Positions 10,541-22,901 of a stretch of 64,000 nucleotides of DNA are shown in pieces. The stretch is from Pleurodeles waltl (Eukaryota; Chordata; Amphibia; Caudata; Salamandridae): assembly GCF_031143425.1 (NCBI RefSeq), contig NC_090445.1:1194400691-1194464690 (forward strand), written 5' to 3'. The position numbers were made by a program, and so were the translations under genes. The notes beneath the pieces are model-generated. The model made no database searches. It was not told the origin of the DNA and saw only the letters and a program-made list of their open reading frames with translations. Numbering within the stretch: position 1 is the stretch's first letter; each line of letters begins with the position of its first letter.

Positions 10541-10646
10541 AGGAATCTGCAACTAGAACAGGTCTCTACCAGATATTTTGTTACCAAAGGTAAGTAACTT
10601 GTACACCTGATAGAGATTATAGTTGCAGATTCCTACCTTAGAATAG
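10541..10646. repeat. Internal complementary region of DIRS copy F
   Basis: The left half (through GGTAAGTAACTTGTA) is complementary to the right terminus at 10171-10235. The right half (GATAGAGATTATAGTTGCAG and onward to TTAGAAT) is complementary to the left terminus at 15420-15463. The centre marks the predicted circle junction. Confidence 0.8.
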
Positions 10647-10734
10647 GTACCCAAGCAATGCCATCCTCTGTGGTGGGCTATGAAACAAGATCATACTAGG
10701 AAGTCCTGCAGGACCGAGCGACCAAAATAGCCGT

Positions 10735-11745
10735 CCTGATGGACCTAACTGTCCAGGCATTAGTGTTTAGCAAACATGTCCAGGGACGCCCACATAACTG
10801 CCTGGCAGATATCCAGGACAGGAACTCTGAGTGCCAACGCAGTGGAAGCGGCAGTTGCTCTGGTGGAATGAGCATGCAAGCCCTCAGGGAGTTGCTTCTT
10901 GGCTAAAGCGTAGCACATCTTGATGCAAAGAAGTATCCATCGGGAGATGGTACGTTTTTGCACTGCCTTCCCATTTTTCACACCCACTTACCTGACAAAG
11001 AGTTGATCGTCCACCTGGAAATCTTTAGTACGATTAAGATAGAGCGCCAACCCTCTTTTTGGGTCTAGACGTGGAGTCTCTCCTCCTCATGGGAGGGATG
11101 TGAGGGGGTGTAGAAAGTAAGCAGGGTGATGGACTGGTCTACATGAAAAGGCGTAACCACCTTTAGAGGGAAGGAAGGAAGCCTTAGTGCGCAACACCAC
11201 TTTGTCAGGGTGCAAAGACAAGTATGGAGGCTTGGACGAGAGGGCCTAAAGCTCACGTGCCCTGCGAACAGAGGTGATGGCAACAAGAAAGACAGTTTGG
11301 AAGGTGAGGAGCCACAAGGGACAATTGTGCATCGGCTCAAAGGGAGTACACATTAAATAAGTAAAGACAAGGTTGAGGTCCCACTGAGGCATGATAAATA
11401 GAGTGGTAGGAAATAAATGGGTGAGACCTTTTAGGAATCTACTCACAATAGGAGATTTAAAGAGTGAGGGCTGATCAGGTAACCTAAGAAAGACCGAAAT
11501 GGCAGATAAATACCCTTTAAGGGTGCCCAAAGCAGAGCCCTGCTGGGCCAAAGAAAGAATGAACAAAAGAACCTTGGATAGAGGGGCAGAAAGGAGATCA
11601 ACAGATTTGTTGGTGCACCATGCCACAAATTTATACCAACGACAGGCGTATACAGATTTGGTGTAGGACGCCTGGCTGCCAAGATGACATAACAGACTTC
11701 ATGTGGAAGATCAAAAGTTATCAACTGTCACCGCTTAATCTCTAC
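10735..11745 (-). pseudogene. Tyrosine recombinase of DIRS copy F, broken
   Basis: Pieces are spread over 11443-11724, 11246-11626 and 10760-10987 in different frames. Recognisable parts are GTLKGYLSAISVFLRL, the Arg box region AITSVRRARELQ-like, and HSTRATAASTAL followed by DICQAVMWASLDMFAKH. The codon for the catalytic Tyr after KH is TAA (plus 10760-10762), a stop. It cannot encode an active recombinase. Confidence 0.85.
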
Positions 11746-13516
11746 GCATGAAGGTGGAAATTGGACAGGTTCAGGTGGAAAACAGTTCCCTGTTGCTGCG
11801 ACAGAAGATCCGCCTGAAGAGGTAGTCTGAGTGGAGGATTGATGACCATACTCAGTAGCTCTGGATACCAGACTCACCGTGCCCAGTCTGGGGCCACCAA
11901 GATGACTTGGGCCTGGTCGGTCCTGATCTTCTTGAGAACTCTGGGCAGAAATGGTATAGGCGGAAAGGCAGCCAGAGTTCTATTCGAGACGAAAAGCGTC
12001 TCCGAGCGAGTGCCGCCGTGGAAACTCCAACGCGCAAAACAGCTGACATTGCATGTTCTCTCCAGAGGCGACCAGATTTAACCAAGGTTCTCCCCACTGC
12101 TGAAAGAGACCTTGCGCCACCTCCGGATGGAGACGCCATTCGTGATCAGCTGTGCATCGATGGCTGAGTTAGTCTGCTCTGGCGTTGAGAACCTGCCATG
12201 GTAATGCCCTGATGTTCCAGCCATGTCCAGAGACGTAGGGCCTCTTGACTAAGGGTCCGGGACCCTACTCCGCCTTGTTTGTTGCAGTACCACATGGCGG
12301 TAGTATTGTCTGTGAACACCTGCACTACTTTCCCTTTGAGAGAGGGAAGAAACGCCTTCAACGCAAGCCTGATCACCCGGCGGTCCAGAAGATTGATATG
12401 GAGCCCAGACTCCGCCGGAGACCAGAGGCCTCTGATCTCCGCCTCTCCCATGTGGCCGCCCCAACCCAGAAATCACACATCTGTCACTAAAGACAGATCT
12501 GATTGGGGAAGGGAGAGGGATCTGCAGTGGACCCAATGTGGATTCTAAAGCCACCACTGCAGGTCTTTCGGAGTACCCTCAGCGAGCTGGACCATGTCAG
12601 AGAGATTCCCCTGATGCTGCGCCCACTGGAACTTCAAGTCCCACTGCAGAGCCCGCATATGCCATCTGGCATGTGTGACCAGCAGGATGCAGGAGGCCAT
12701 GAGGCCCAGCAGCCTCAGAGTCAGTCTCACCAAAACCCAATACAGAGGCTGAAAGATCAGAATCGTAGCCTGAATATCTTGGACTCGCTTTTCGGGAGGA
12801 TAAACCCGAAACTGCACTGTGTCCAGAACAGCTCCGATGAAGGGGAGCGTCTGAGAGGGAGTCAGGTGTGACTTCAGCACGTTTAGAGTGAACCCCAGCG
12901 TGTGCAGGAGGCTCGCCGTAGTGTGAAGGTGGGAGGCGACTTTCTGGGGCCAGTCCGCCTTCAACATCCAGTCTTCGAGGTAGGGGAAGACTGATTCCCC
13001 TAACCTGCGCAGATGAGCTGCAACCACAGCCATCACTTTTGTGAAAACCTGAGGGGCGCTGGTAAGGCTGAAGGGAAGCACGGTAAACTGAAAGTGCTCG
13101 TGACCTGCCACTAATCGTAGGTAACGTCTGTGGACAGCTGTGATGGGGATGTGGAAATAAGCGTCCTCCAAGTCCAACGCCACCATCCAGTCTCCTGGGT
13201 CTAAGGCAGAGAGAACCTGAGCCAGGGTGAGCACTTTGAATTTCTTCTTCTTGAGGAAGTAGTTCAGGTCCCGAAGATCTACGACATCCTTGTCCTTTCT
13301 CAGCACCAGAAAGTAGTGGGAATAACCACCACGACCTACTTCGGGCACAGGGACCTTCTCTATAGTTCCCTTGGCCAAGAGAGCCGCAACTTCCTGGCAG
13401 AGAAGTGCCAAATGATCCTCCGGGAGTTGGTTGAGTGATGGAGGGTTGGCTGGTGGAGGAGATTGTAATGGGAGGGAGTAGCCCTTTCGAACGATCTGCA
13501 AAACACACCTGTACAT
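11746..13516 (-). pseudogene. RT/RNase H of DIRS copy F, broken
   Basis: The best preserved piece (12545-13516) reads VALDLEDAYFHIPI for motif A and LPFSLTSAPQVFTK for motif B. The catalytic box is FPYLEDWMLKA, with the second catalytic Asp changed to Glu. RNase H fragments lie at 12146-12451 (HINLLDRRVIRLAL, VFTDNTTAMWYCNKQGG). Downstream methyltransferase-like sequence at 11746-12145 is hard to read. A second frame over the RT (12597-13508) is also open for 303 codons, in the same register relative to RT as the YR-frame extension of copies A, B and C. Confidence 0.8.
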
Positions 13517-13519
13517 AGT

Positions 13520-15256
13520 GATAGATTCCCAGTGGGGCAGGTGATATTGAATCCTGCCGTCGACTGGAAGGGAGTGAGGGGACGGACTAGGAAGGTTTGG
13601 AGGATGCAGCAGGAGCAGAGGTGGACTGGGCAGACCTCTGGTTCCCTATCCCATGCGAGATTCTGCATCCCCAGCCACGCAGCGGCTGAACAGCATGGGT
13701 GGCACAGTGGCTGGGTGGGGGACGTGACACGGAGCCCCTTCCGTGGCCACGAAAGGGGCGAAATGCGGCTTGCGGGAATCGAGGGGCAGAGGAGCTGAGG
13801 AAAGACCAAGGGACCGAACTGTAGCCCGCCAATCCTTGAATCTCTCCAAGGCCGAGTCCGCTTTGTCTCCAAAGAAATGGGAGCCAAAGGGTTTGTCCAT
13901 GAGGGACTGTTGGACATCCCCTGAAAAACCAGAAGTACGCAACCAGGCTTGGCGTTGCGAGGCCACTGTCGTAGCAACCGATCTTCCCATGTCGTGTCCA
14001 TCCCACATCAGATTGTGAACTTTGCTGCATCTCTCCCATTGTTGACAGCTTGGGAGACAATAGCCCGGGCCTCCTCCGGTATCTGCGGCAGAACTTGCAC
14101 AACCGTATCCCACAGAGAGTGGGTTTAGCGGCCCTAAAGGCATGCAGTGTTCACAGACAGCAGCACAAGACTGGAGGAAGAAAACAACTTCTTCCCAAAT
14201 TGTTCCAGCCTTTTTGATTAACCTATCCGGGGTGCAGAAGGAAATGCACCTGAAGAAGAGGAAGCCTGGATAAAAAGACTCTCAGGCGTGGGGTGCTGGG
14301 ACAGGAACTTAGGGTTGTTCAGAGCGGGCCGATGGCGGCGTGCGATAGTCCTATTCACAGGAGCCCCTGTGTTGGGTTTGGACGAAGTACCCAAAAGGAC
14401 ATCGGTGAGGGCTTTATGGAACGGTAAAAAGGGCTCAGATGTGGAAGCTCCTGGTTAAAGCACCTCCGTCAGGAGGTTGGACCTGCCCTCTACAGTAGGA
14501 AGCTGAAGGCCAAGGACCTCAGCCGCCCTACTGACCACCATACCAGAAGTCGCTCCCTCTGCCGTAGCCACGGTAGGAGGAGACAGCATGCCAGCGTCTG
14601 GAAAAGTATCCAGTCCACTGGTCTCGCCCAATTCCTGTGCCCAGTCCAAAGATGGGTCATCCTGGTATTTATAAGGGTCCAGGGACCCCTCCAATCCTTC
14701 CCCGAATTCATACCCATAGGAAAAAGGGTCAGAATCCGACCTGGGGTGAATAGGCCTCATTGAAGACAAAGGCGGCGCGGCCGACGCCACTCCAGCTCCG
14801 AGTCGTCAGGGATAAGGTTTGGGTCGACGTCCATAGTGGCCACTACCGATGTCGCAAGTGTCGACGATCGAACCCGGCACCAAGGAAGGTCTCAATGGTG
14901 CGACCAGTGCCGGTGCAGATCTGCGAGCAGGTCCGGAGGAGACCTCGGTGGCCGGAGCCTCATAGAATTCTTTAAGTTGGGCACCGGTCGCTCCAGCTCC
15001 TGGAAACTCTGGAAGTGTGGAGCGGACCCAGACGCAGGCTCCGAGGACGGAGGCCTTGAGTATCGACACTCCTCCCGCGTCGCGTCAGCCAAGCGATGGG
15101 GCGAAGTCGGAGAGAGATGGGACCTCTTCACCTTCTTTTTACCAGCACCCGAAACTTTTGATGACGACGAATGGTGATGGCTCCGCGAACAGTCTTGAGA
15201 CCATCCTCTCGATCGAGACCGGGGCCTACGCAAAGTCGGCCGCTGAGCCACCATGA
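13520..15256 (-). pseudogene. DIRS gag-like protein of copy F, broken
   Basis: The minus-strand piece 13646-14143 contains RQAWLRTSGFSGDVQQSLMD and FGDKADSALERFKDW. These align with the gag core of copies B and C. An acidic segment at 14455-14790 and a basic SR-rich segment at 14892-15254 follow toward the N terminus. They are in different frames, so several indels have accumulated. The CpG-rich SR segment resembles that of copy A in composition. Confidence 0.75.
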
Positions 15257-15284
15257 GTTTGACATCACTGCACTGAGGCGGCGT

Positions 15285-15463
15285 CTATGTACTACTCCCG
15301 ACGTCATCACGGTGACTACGATGCCAACGACGCCCGCAGAGTCGACCAACACCACCTACCGACGCACAAGGGTATTGCGCAAAGAAAAATCTCAGGATCC
15401 AGTCTGTCGCCTTGAGGAAATTCTAAGGTAATGAATCTGCAACAAGAAGTCTCTATTTGATAA
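15285..15463. repeat. Left inverted terminal repeat of DIRS copy F
   Basis: This is the inverted counterpart of 10171-10400. The outermost part, ending near TCTCTATTTGATAA, is complementary to the second half of the ICR at 10600-10646. Confidence 0.8.
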
Positions 15464-16649
15464 CCCTATTTGAAATGTTCTACACAATTGAATATGTTTG
15501 GTATCCCACTGAACGTATTTATTTAAGCACTTTCATCAAATTCCTGTGGATTCTGAGCAGCTAGCATCAAACCACTGTATATGTTCAGCTTTCCGATGCC
15601 AGGAAGGGACAACTGAAATTCTCTGACTGACCTACATAACACAGACAAAACATTAATGCATTCTGCTGTAGCTTCCTCACCTAGGTATGTCAGTAACTCC
15701 ATCCTATTGCCTACCACCAATTTGGTTAACACACATTTCTCGTCAATTCGCTCCCATCTCAACAAACCTCCCTTATTCGTATCCATTATTAGGGATAAAT
15801 GGCTGTTTGAGCCACAGCAACCTTCCTTCTACAATAAGAGATTGATAATATGTTGTGACCACTGTGTTTCTAAAACAGTGAAATCAGGGAGAAGACCCAA
15901 CATATCATAACAAAATAAATCAATCAGACTACTGCGATTCCTACCAATAAACATTAGCTAAAATCCGAGTGTTAAGACTATTAATCAAAAGCAGGCTATA
16001 GCTGTAGACTAGCAAATAAAGGACTTGTGTGTGTTAAAGCCTCCCATCTCTCATTTACAATCCAACAAGAGGTCGAACTACATAGGGAAGAGTGTTTAAG
16101 ATTAAACTCTCTAATCCATTAAATTGATACCAGCCCATTTCCTCTGGTTACAAATCCCTTTATTTCCTTCGAATGGGAATTAGCAATATCAGTATTACTC
16201 AGATCGAAATTGTTATTATAGAAATTAATTAATAAATGATTAGAGCTGCAAACAAACCACAACAATTGGAAGTCTGAAGAATCCAGAATTTTTCATGTCC
16301 ATTGGAGGGAGCTTTGGTGTTCTGCTGTGTGAGTGTGGGTGGAGGGAGGATTTTATTTTTAACAAATGTTATATGGTTTTTAACTAGTTTTTACCCAGTT
16401 TTGTCTGCCAGAATCACTGCATTGTTTGGAGCCAGTGGGCAGCACAAGCATCCTTTTGGGTGGTGCTGCTCCAAAAGGGCCATTTTGAGTGTCTAGTCTT
16501 TCTCTGACTGGATGTCTCACAAGGCATACGCCCTGTTGAAAAATAGGCATAGTGTGAATCCACTGAAGGCACGACAAACACAAACATGTCCGCGTCCAAC
16601 CAGGTCACTGGGCCAGAAACCCTGGTTCATACCTGTCGTCTAGAATTAT
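15464..16649. other. Unassigned AT-rich sequence
   Basis: I do not recognise a gene here. A minus-strand open frame of 87 codons (15523-15786) has no motif I can name. It may be a repeat remnant. The rest is AT-rich and featureless to my reading. Confidence 0.35.
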
Positions 16650-19600
16650 TTATTCAAGCGAACAGCATCAGTTGCTCTGCTTGGTAATGTCATTCAATTG
16701 CTTGGCAAGTCTAGAGACACTTTCTCCTTACACAGGGCTGCTGTTAGAGCATATTATATCTCAGGCAGGAAAGGGCACCAAATGTTACTCTCCGGGCTGA
16801 TGGCCTTTAATAGTCTAAGTATTCATCTTGCCGATTTCATAGTTTTAACGGTCACTCTCTGGCACTGCACAACTCAAATATCTTTTATGTTTTAATAGAC
16901 CATAAGGCTGATGTGGTCTTTCTACTGAAACCTGGCTACATGAAGATTCTATGCCCGACTTTGCACTAGCTATATCTCCTGGCTATTGTATAACTAGAGA
17001 AGATCAGAGAAAGAAAAGAGGCAGAGGGCTAGCAATTATTTTAGGTCACATTTCTCATGTCAGATCATTAATCATTGGATTCCAGATTGGGAGTTTTCTA
17101 TTTTTTTAGGTTTAGACAAAAACCTTACTCTTAGTTCCATAACCTATAATCCCCCTGGTCCGGCTGGCAGGTGGGGCCCTTGGGCGATGGAGGCTCTATT
17201 TCCTTTTGTTCTTAAACATACTGATTTTAATATAATGGCCAATTTTAACATCCACGTTGACAATCCAAAGTTTAGTACAGCCTCCTCGATCATTGGTGAT
17301 TTTAAAGCTCTGAGCCTATGTCTTCTAGTTAATTGACCAACTCACACAGCAAGACATATCTTAGGTCCGGTATTTTCTAACTTGTCAAGTGCATTAGTGG
17401 ATCCCCTGCTAGTTTTCAGTTGGTCTGATCATTTTGGGAACCTGTTTTTATTCAGGGCTTTGAGACCAGGGAGAGCCTCTGGGGTCTATTACCCTTTCCA
17501 GACCATGGGTCAAATTTAACTGCACCACTTTCTGCACCCATCTTCAAGAATCATTGCCCAAGCTGGAAGGGACAATTGATACTCTTGCAAGCACCATGGC
17601 TCACTAGATATGGTCTAACCTATATTTAGTACTCCGCCTGAAACCTGGTATTAATATTAGTTTGTACTCTCTGGCATCTTTGTTTACCAATTCACTTTGG
17701 GCTTTAAAGAAAAATTGTAAGCCTCTGGAGCGTAGTGTGTGCAGGCACTATTTTACAGACGGCAAAGCAAAGCTGAAGTTGGCCACTGAAGTTCACTATT
17801 CAGCCTGCCATGCCGCATGCACTACTTATTCAGATTAAACTGTCACAGCACATAATTCTCCCAAACACAATTTTCAGACTGTTTAATCTCTGTTGAACCT
17901 TGCAACAGAATAGCCCTGACACGCTCTTCCTCAAAGTGATTGCACAAATAATCTGCCAATTCATTACAGACAGCAAAGTGTTTGTAATGAATTGGCAGAT
18001 TATATTTGCAAAAAGCTAGATAATATATATAAAACGCCTTTTTCACTACCACTATGTTAGATTCCATAACTTGCCCCAGTACTTCTCCAGAAGCTAGTTT
18101 GGCATCTTTTCAATCCCTTGAGAACACCAATTTTTTGGCTGTCTTATATACCATTAAGTCTGGTTTGCCATCAGACCGGTCACAAAAAAGTTATGCTCTC
18201 CCCAGTTCTGAGAGAGCTGCTGAATACCTCTCTTTCCTTGGTCTGACCCCAAGGTCATGGAAACATGTGATGGCACTACCTTTGCTTAAGACACATATTT
18301 TGGAGGTTTCTGGCACGGCCAATTACTGCCCAATTTTGCTGCTTCCTCTTTGTGCAAGGATCCTCGAAAAACACATCAGTCTCCAACTTTCTGCATTTCT
18401 GGAGACTAACAACTTGCTCCACCCTTTTCCATCTGGATTCCATTCAGAGTACCACACTGAAAATGTGCTGATGTGTGTCTGAGCACCGCAGGCAGAAGGT
18501 GAACCGATAAGATAATTTTGCTCTTATGCTTCTGGATTTGAGTGCCACATTTGAAACCGTGTCCCATTGAGTGCTCCTTCAGGGGTTATTGGTATTCGAG
18601 GCCTTGCCCTTTCTTGGTTACAATCATTTCTGGATGATAGTTATTTTCAAATCATCACAAAACCGTACGAATCCTCAGGAGTTCCTAACGGCTCATCTCT
18701 GAACTCTACCCTCTTCAACATTTATGTTCACCCTTTGGTGGACATAGTGAAAGCACATGGTCAACTTTAGTCTTTTATGGATGAAACATACATTCTTGTA
18801 TCATTCTTCATGAAGGATGATCTCACCTAAACTCATCTTGCTCTTTGCTACACCGAGGTTGCGAATAGGTTGATGAATAACAGCTTGAAATGAAATGGAA
18901 ACAAGACTGAAGTTCTACTGCTGGGTAATTATCCTTGGTTTTGGGGCTTTCAGTGCTGACTGAAGGAACATGGCTAGTATCCAACTCCTAGGCAGGCGAA
19001 TAAAGATATGAGCTTCTGGCTGGATGACAAGCCGTCTATTGATCAGCAAATTATTAGGTGTCAGCCTGCTGCTTCGGTCTGCTCAGATGTCTAGGAAACA
19101 TTTTATGGATTTTATCGTCTGCTACTCAAAGCACAATTGTGCAGGCTTTGGTTACATCCAGATTAGGTTATGCCAATGTTTTATATCTCAGTGCCACTAA
19201 TTATCAGGCAGTCCAGAAGGTGGAAACCCATTTTCTATGCTATAATCCAAAATTTGCATCGGTCTCTCATCATCTTTGATTAATGCACTGGCATTCTATA
19301 GCTAAACATATCCAATTCAAGGCGTTATGCTATATGCCTAAAGTTATGCATCATTCTGGTCCATTATATTTACGATCACTGGTCTGCCAATATTCTCTCA
19401 GTTGAGAACTCTGTTCCTGGAACTACAATGCTGAAACTATTTCAAAAGCAAGACCTGCAAGATAGGGAGGGTGTTAGCTTGCCGTCCTTGGATTGGAGCA
19501 ATGGAACGGCTTTCCACTAAAATTTTGTCTATTTAAAACCTATTTGATGTTTAGAAAGCTGCTGAAAGCCTGGTGTTCCTAGTTTCCTACTTTTTCTTCT

Positions 19601-19672
19601 GTTTTTGCTAGCTTTGGGACACCTGTTGGGGTAGCTATGCGCTCTACAAATCAGAACAGAATACAGAATATG
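16650..19672 (+). mobile_element. L2/CR1-like LINE, decayed, near full ORF2 span
   Basis: Plus-strand fragments follow the ORF2 order. Endonuclease traces appear at about 16900-17060 (a TWLHEDS-like phrase, ISPGYCITRE, RGRGLAII). RT appears at 18054-18482 (NYCPILLLPLCARILEKHIS, then LLHPFPSGFHSEYHTENVLM). At 18567-18770 the phrases are LSWLQSFLDDSYF and SSLNSTLFNIYVHPLVDIV. The catalytic box is degraded to FMDETYILVS near 18775. The C-terminal KTE motif and a region similar to SRLGYANVLY follow. The 3' end near 19610-19672 has the GCGCTCTACAAAT motif and short A-rich repeats. Many stops make it dead. The segment 17840-18003 contains an inverted duplication. Confidence 0.8.
17948..18003. repeat. 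Perfect 21-bp inverted repeat inside LINE
   Basis: Bases 17948-17968 (ATAATCTGCCAATTCATTACA) are exactly complementary to 17983-18003, with a 14-base loop. Both arms encode CNELADY, one on each strand. The minus-strand arm continues as LCNHFEEERVRAILLQ and the plus-strand arm as ICKKLDNIYKT. The left flank (about 17840-17968) therefore seems to be LINE coding sequence in reversed orientation. Confidence 0.8.
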
Positions 19673-20344
19673 ACCAGGCAATTTTCCCAGGGACAGCAGC
19701 TGCAAAACATGAGCCAAATGTATGTATATATTGTATTTCCAAGGCCCAGGTTTCCTGGCAACAAACCACCTAAAAACCTTTCATGAAACTTAACCATTAA
19801 ACATAGGCCTGCTATATTCCACAATGCAAATTTAAAAGCAATCTCAGGTGACAAATGACCACTGTTAGTAAGTGCTGAAGTACAATAAATTTCAGGTGTC
19901 AGAATGTGGGATGAATATGTTAGAACAACTATTTCATGATGCATTTCATCATCAGTAAGAACTACATTTATGTTTGGCTGTAGCAGGATTGAATTGTCAA
20001 GCTACAGACTCATGCTGAGCTAACGCTGCAAATCTGTACACAACTGGGACACTGAAGCGTTACAGTGTTATATTTCCTCTGTACATTTTGTACATTGTCT
20101 GGCCTCATCACTTGTCATCTAAGATAATAAAAATAACCTAGTGGAGGCGCCTCAATTTTGCTACAGCCCTGGTTTAGGAAACTAAACCTGAATAACAGAT
20201 CACAAACAACAAATTAATTCCTAAAACTGATCACAATACAGTCATTGGTATCAGGTGTTCGCATATTCCCTACCCCTGCACATCAGGGTTATCTCATTAT
20301 GCAGTGAGTTACTGACACGGTGCTCCCTTTCGATCAATGGACAA
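19673..20344. other. Unassigned sequence
   Basis: I see no gene or recognisable repeat ends. The last five bases, 20340-20344 (GACAA), are the left target-site duplication of the adjacent LTR. Confidence 0.4.
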
Positions 20345-22896
20345 TGTAAGGAAATGCCTCCTTGGCATGGTTACCCCCTAACCTTTTGCCTTTGCTGATG
20401 CTAAGTTATGATTTGGAAGTGTCCTGGGACCCTGTTAACCAGGCCCCAGCACCAGTGTTCTTTCCCTAAACTGTACCTTTGTCTCCATGATTGGCACAAT
20501 CCTGGCACTCGGGTAAGTCCCTTGAAACTGGTACCCCTGGTACCAAGGCCCCTGATGCCAGGGAAGGTCTCTAAGGGCTGCAGCATGTCTTATGCCACCC
20601 TGAGGACCCCTCTCTCAGCACATGCATATGGACTCACAGCTTGTGTGTGCTGGTGGGGAGAAAATGACTACATCGAGATGGCACTCCCCTCAGAGTGCCA
20701 TGCCAACCTCACACTGCCTGTGGCATAGGTAACTCACCCCTCGAGCAGGCCTTACAGCCCTAAGGCAGGGTGCACTATACCACACGTGAGGGCGTATGTG
20801 CATGAGCACTATGCCCCTACAGTGTCTAAGCAAAACCTTAGACATTGTAAGTGCAGGGTAGCCATAAGAGTATATGGTCTGGGAGTTTGTCAAACACAAA
20901 CTCCACAGTTCCATAATGGCTACACTGAAAACTGGGACGTTTGGTATCAAACTTCTCTGCATAATAAATGCACAGTGTGCAATTTATTGTAACATACACC
21001 CAGAGGGCATCTTAGAGATGCCCCCTGAATACCTACCAGACTTCTAGTGTAGGCTGACCAGTTTCTGCCAGCCTGCCACACACCAGACATGTTGCTGGCC
21101 ACATTGGGAGAGTGTCTTTGTCACTCTGTGGCCAGGAACAAAGCCTGTACTGGGCTTCTCACCTCCCCCTGCTGGAACAGTAACACCTGGCGGTGAGCCT
21201 CAAAGGCTCACCCCTTTTGTGACAGTGCCCCAGGGCATCCCAGCTAGTGGAGATGCCCACCCCTCCGGCCACTGCCCCCACTTTTGGTGGCAAGGCTGGA
21301 GGAGATAATGAGAAAAACAAGGAGGAGTCAATCCCCAGTCAGGACAGCCTCTAAGGTGTCCTGAGCTGAGGTGACCCCTGCCTTGAGAAATCCTCCATTT
21401 TGAGTTTGGAGGATTCCCTCAATAGGATTAGGGATGTGCCCCCCTCCCCACAGGGAGGGGGCACAAACAGGGTGTAGCCACCCCTAAATTCAGTATTTAG
21501 GGGCTCCCCAGATCCCAGGAAATCAGATTCCTGCAACCTGAAGAAAGAAGGACTGCTGACCGACAAGCCTCCAGAGAAGGAGGAAGATGACAACTGCTTT
21601 GGCCCCAGCCCTACCGGCCTGTCTCAAACTTCGAAAACCTGCTCCAGCGACGCATCAGACAGGGACCAGCGACCTCTGAAGCCTCAGAGGACTGCCCTGG
21701 ACTACAGGGCCAAGAAACTCCTGTGAACAGTGGCCCTGTTCAAAACCAGCTACTTCTTTGCAACAAAGAAGCAACTTCCAAAGACTTCACATTTCCCGCC
21801 GGAAGCGTGAGACTCTACACTCTGCACCCGACGCCCCCGGTTCGACCTGCAGAAAACCAACACCTCATGGAGGACTCCCCGGCGACTGCGAGCCCGGGAA
21901 TAACCAGAGACGACCCCCCTGAGCCCCCACAGCGAAGCCTGCAGAAAGAATCCAGAGGCTCCCCCTGAACGCAACTGCCTGTAACAAGGGACCCGACGCC
22001 TGGAACCAACACTGCACCCCGCAGTCCCCAGGACCTGAAGGAACCAAACTTTGACACAGGAGTGATCCCCAGGCGACCCTCTGCCTTGCCCAGGTGGTGG
22101 CTGTCCCGAGAAGCCCCCCGTGCCTGCCTGCACCGCTAGTGTGACCCCCAGGTCCCTCCATTGAGACCTATACAAAACCCGACGCCTGCTTTGCACACTG
22201 CACCCGGCCGCCCCTGTGCCGCTGAGGGAGTGTTTTGTGTGCCTACTTGTGTCCCCCCCAGTGCTCTACAAAACCCCCCTGGTCTGCCCCCGACGACGCA
22301 GGTACTTACCTGTTGGCAGACTGGAACCGGAGCACCCCTGTTCTCTATAGGCACCTATGTGTTTTGGGCACCTCTTTGACCTCTGCACCTGACCGGCCCT
22401 GAGCTGCTGGTGTAGTAACTTTGGGGTTGCCTTGAACCCCCAACGGTGGGCTGCCTATGCCCCAGGACTGAGACTTGTAAGTGTTTTACTTACCTCCTAA
22501 TCTAACCTTTACTTACCTCCCCCAGGAACTGTTGATTTTTGCAGTGTCCACTTTGAAGCTAGCTTATTGCCATTTTTACAAAGACTGTACATGATAAAGT
22601 ATTAACTGTAAATCTTGAACCTGTGGTTCTTAAAATAAACTAAGAAAAGATATTTTTCAATATAAAAATCTATTGGCCTGGAGTACGTCTGAGTGTGTTC
22701 CTCATTTATTGCCTGTGTGTGTACAACAAATGCTTAACACTACCCTCTGATAAGCCTACTGCTCGACCACACAACCACAAAATAGAGCATTAGAATTATC
22801 TATTTTTGCCACTATCTTACCTCTAAGGGGAACTCTTGGACTCTGTGCACACTATTTCTTACTTTGAAATAGTATATATTGAGCCAACTTCCTACA
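20345..22896. mobile_element. Long solo LTR (2552 bp) of an LTR retrotransposon
   Basis: The segment begins TGTAAGGAAATGCC and ends CTTCCTACA, with TG...CA termini. It is flanked by a perfect 5-bp direct repeat GACAA at 20340-20344 and 22897-22901. A 5-bp duplication and TG...CA ends indicate an integrated LTR. Absence of internal coding sequence indicates a solo LTR left by LTR-LTR recombination. An AATAAA lies at 22634-22639. Gypsy-type is likely from the duplication length and from salamander biology, but no pol is here to prove it. The short open frames inside are not genes. Confidence 0.85.
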
Positions 22897-22901
22897 GACA
22901 A

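Larger units (their letters stand above)
10171..15463 (-). mobile_element. DIRS retrotransposon (copy F), full length but decayed
   Basis: Both terminal repeats are present and inverted relative to each other (about 10171-10400 and 15285-15463). Between them are YR, RT/RNase H and gag remnants on the minus strand and an ICR at 10541-10646. The family differs from A and from B/C in sequence but has the same order. Numerous stops and frameshifts, a YLED instead of YLDD box and a stop at the catalytic Tyr codon show it is dead. It abuts the LINE fragment ending at 10170. Confidence 0.9.

Noticed and set aside
15523..15786. 87-codon minus-strand frame
   Set aside because: It has no recognisable domain and no splice or repeat context; chance or a repeat remnant is likely.
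20408..22379. Several open frames inside the long LTR
   Set aside because: They are short, lack motifs, lie on both strands and fall inside a segment defined by TG...CA ends and target duplications.
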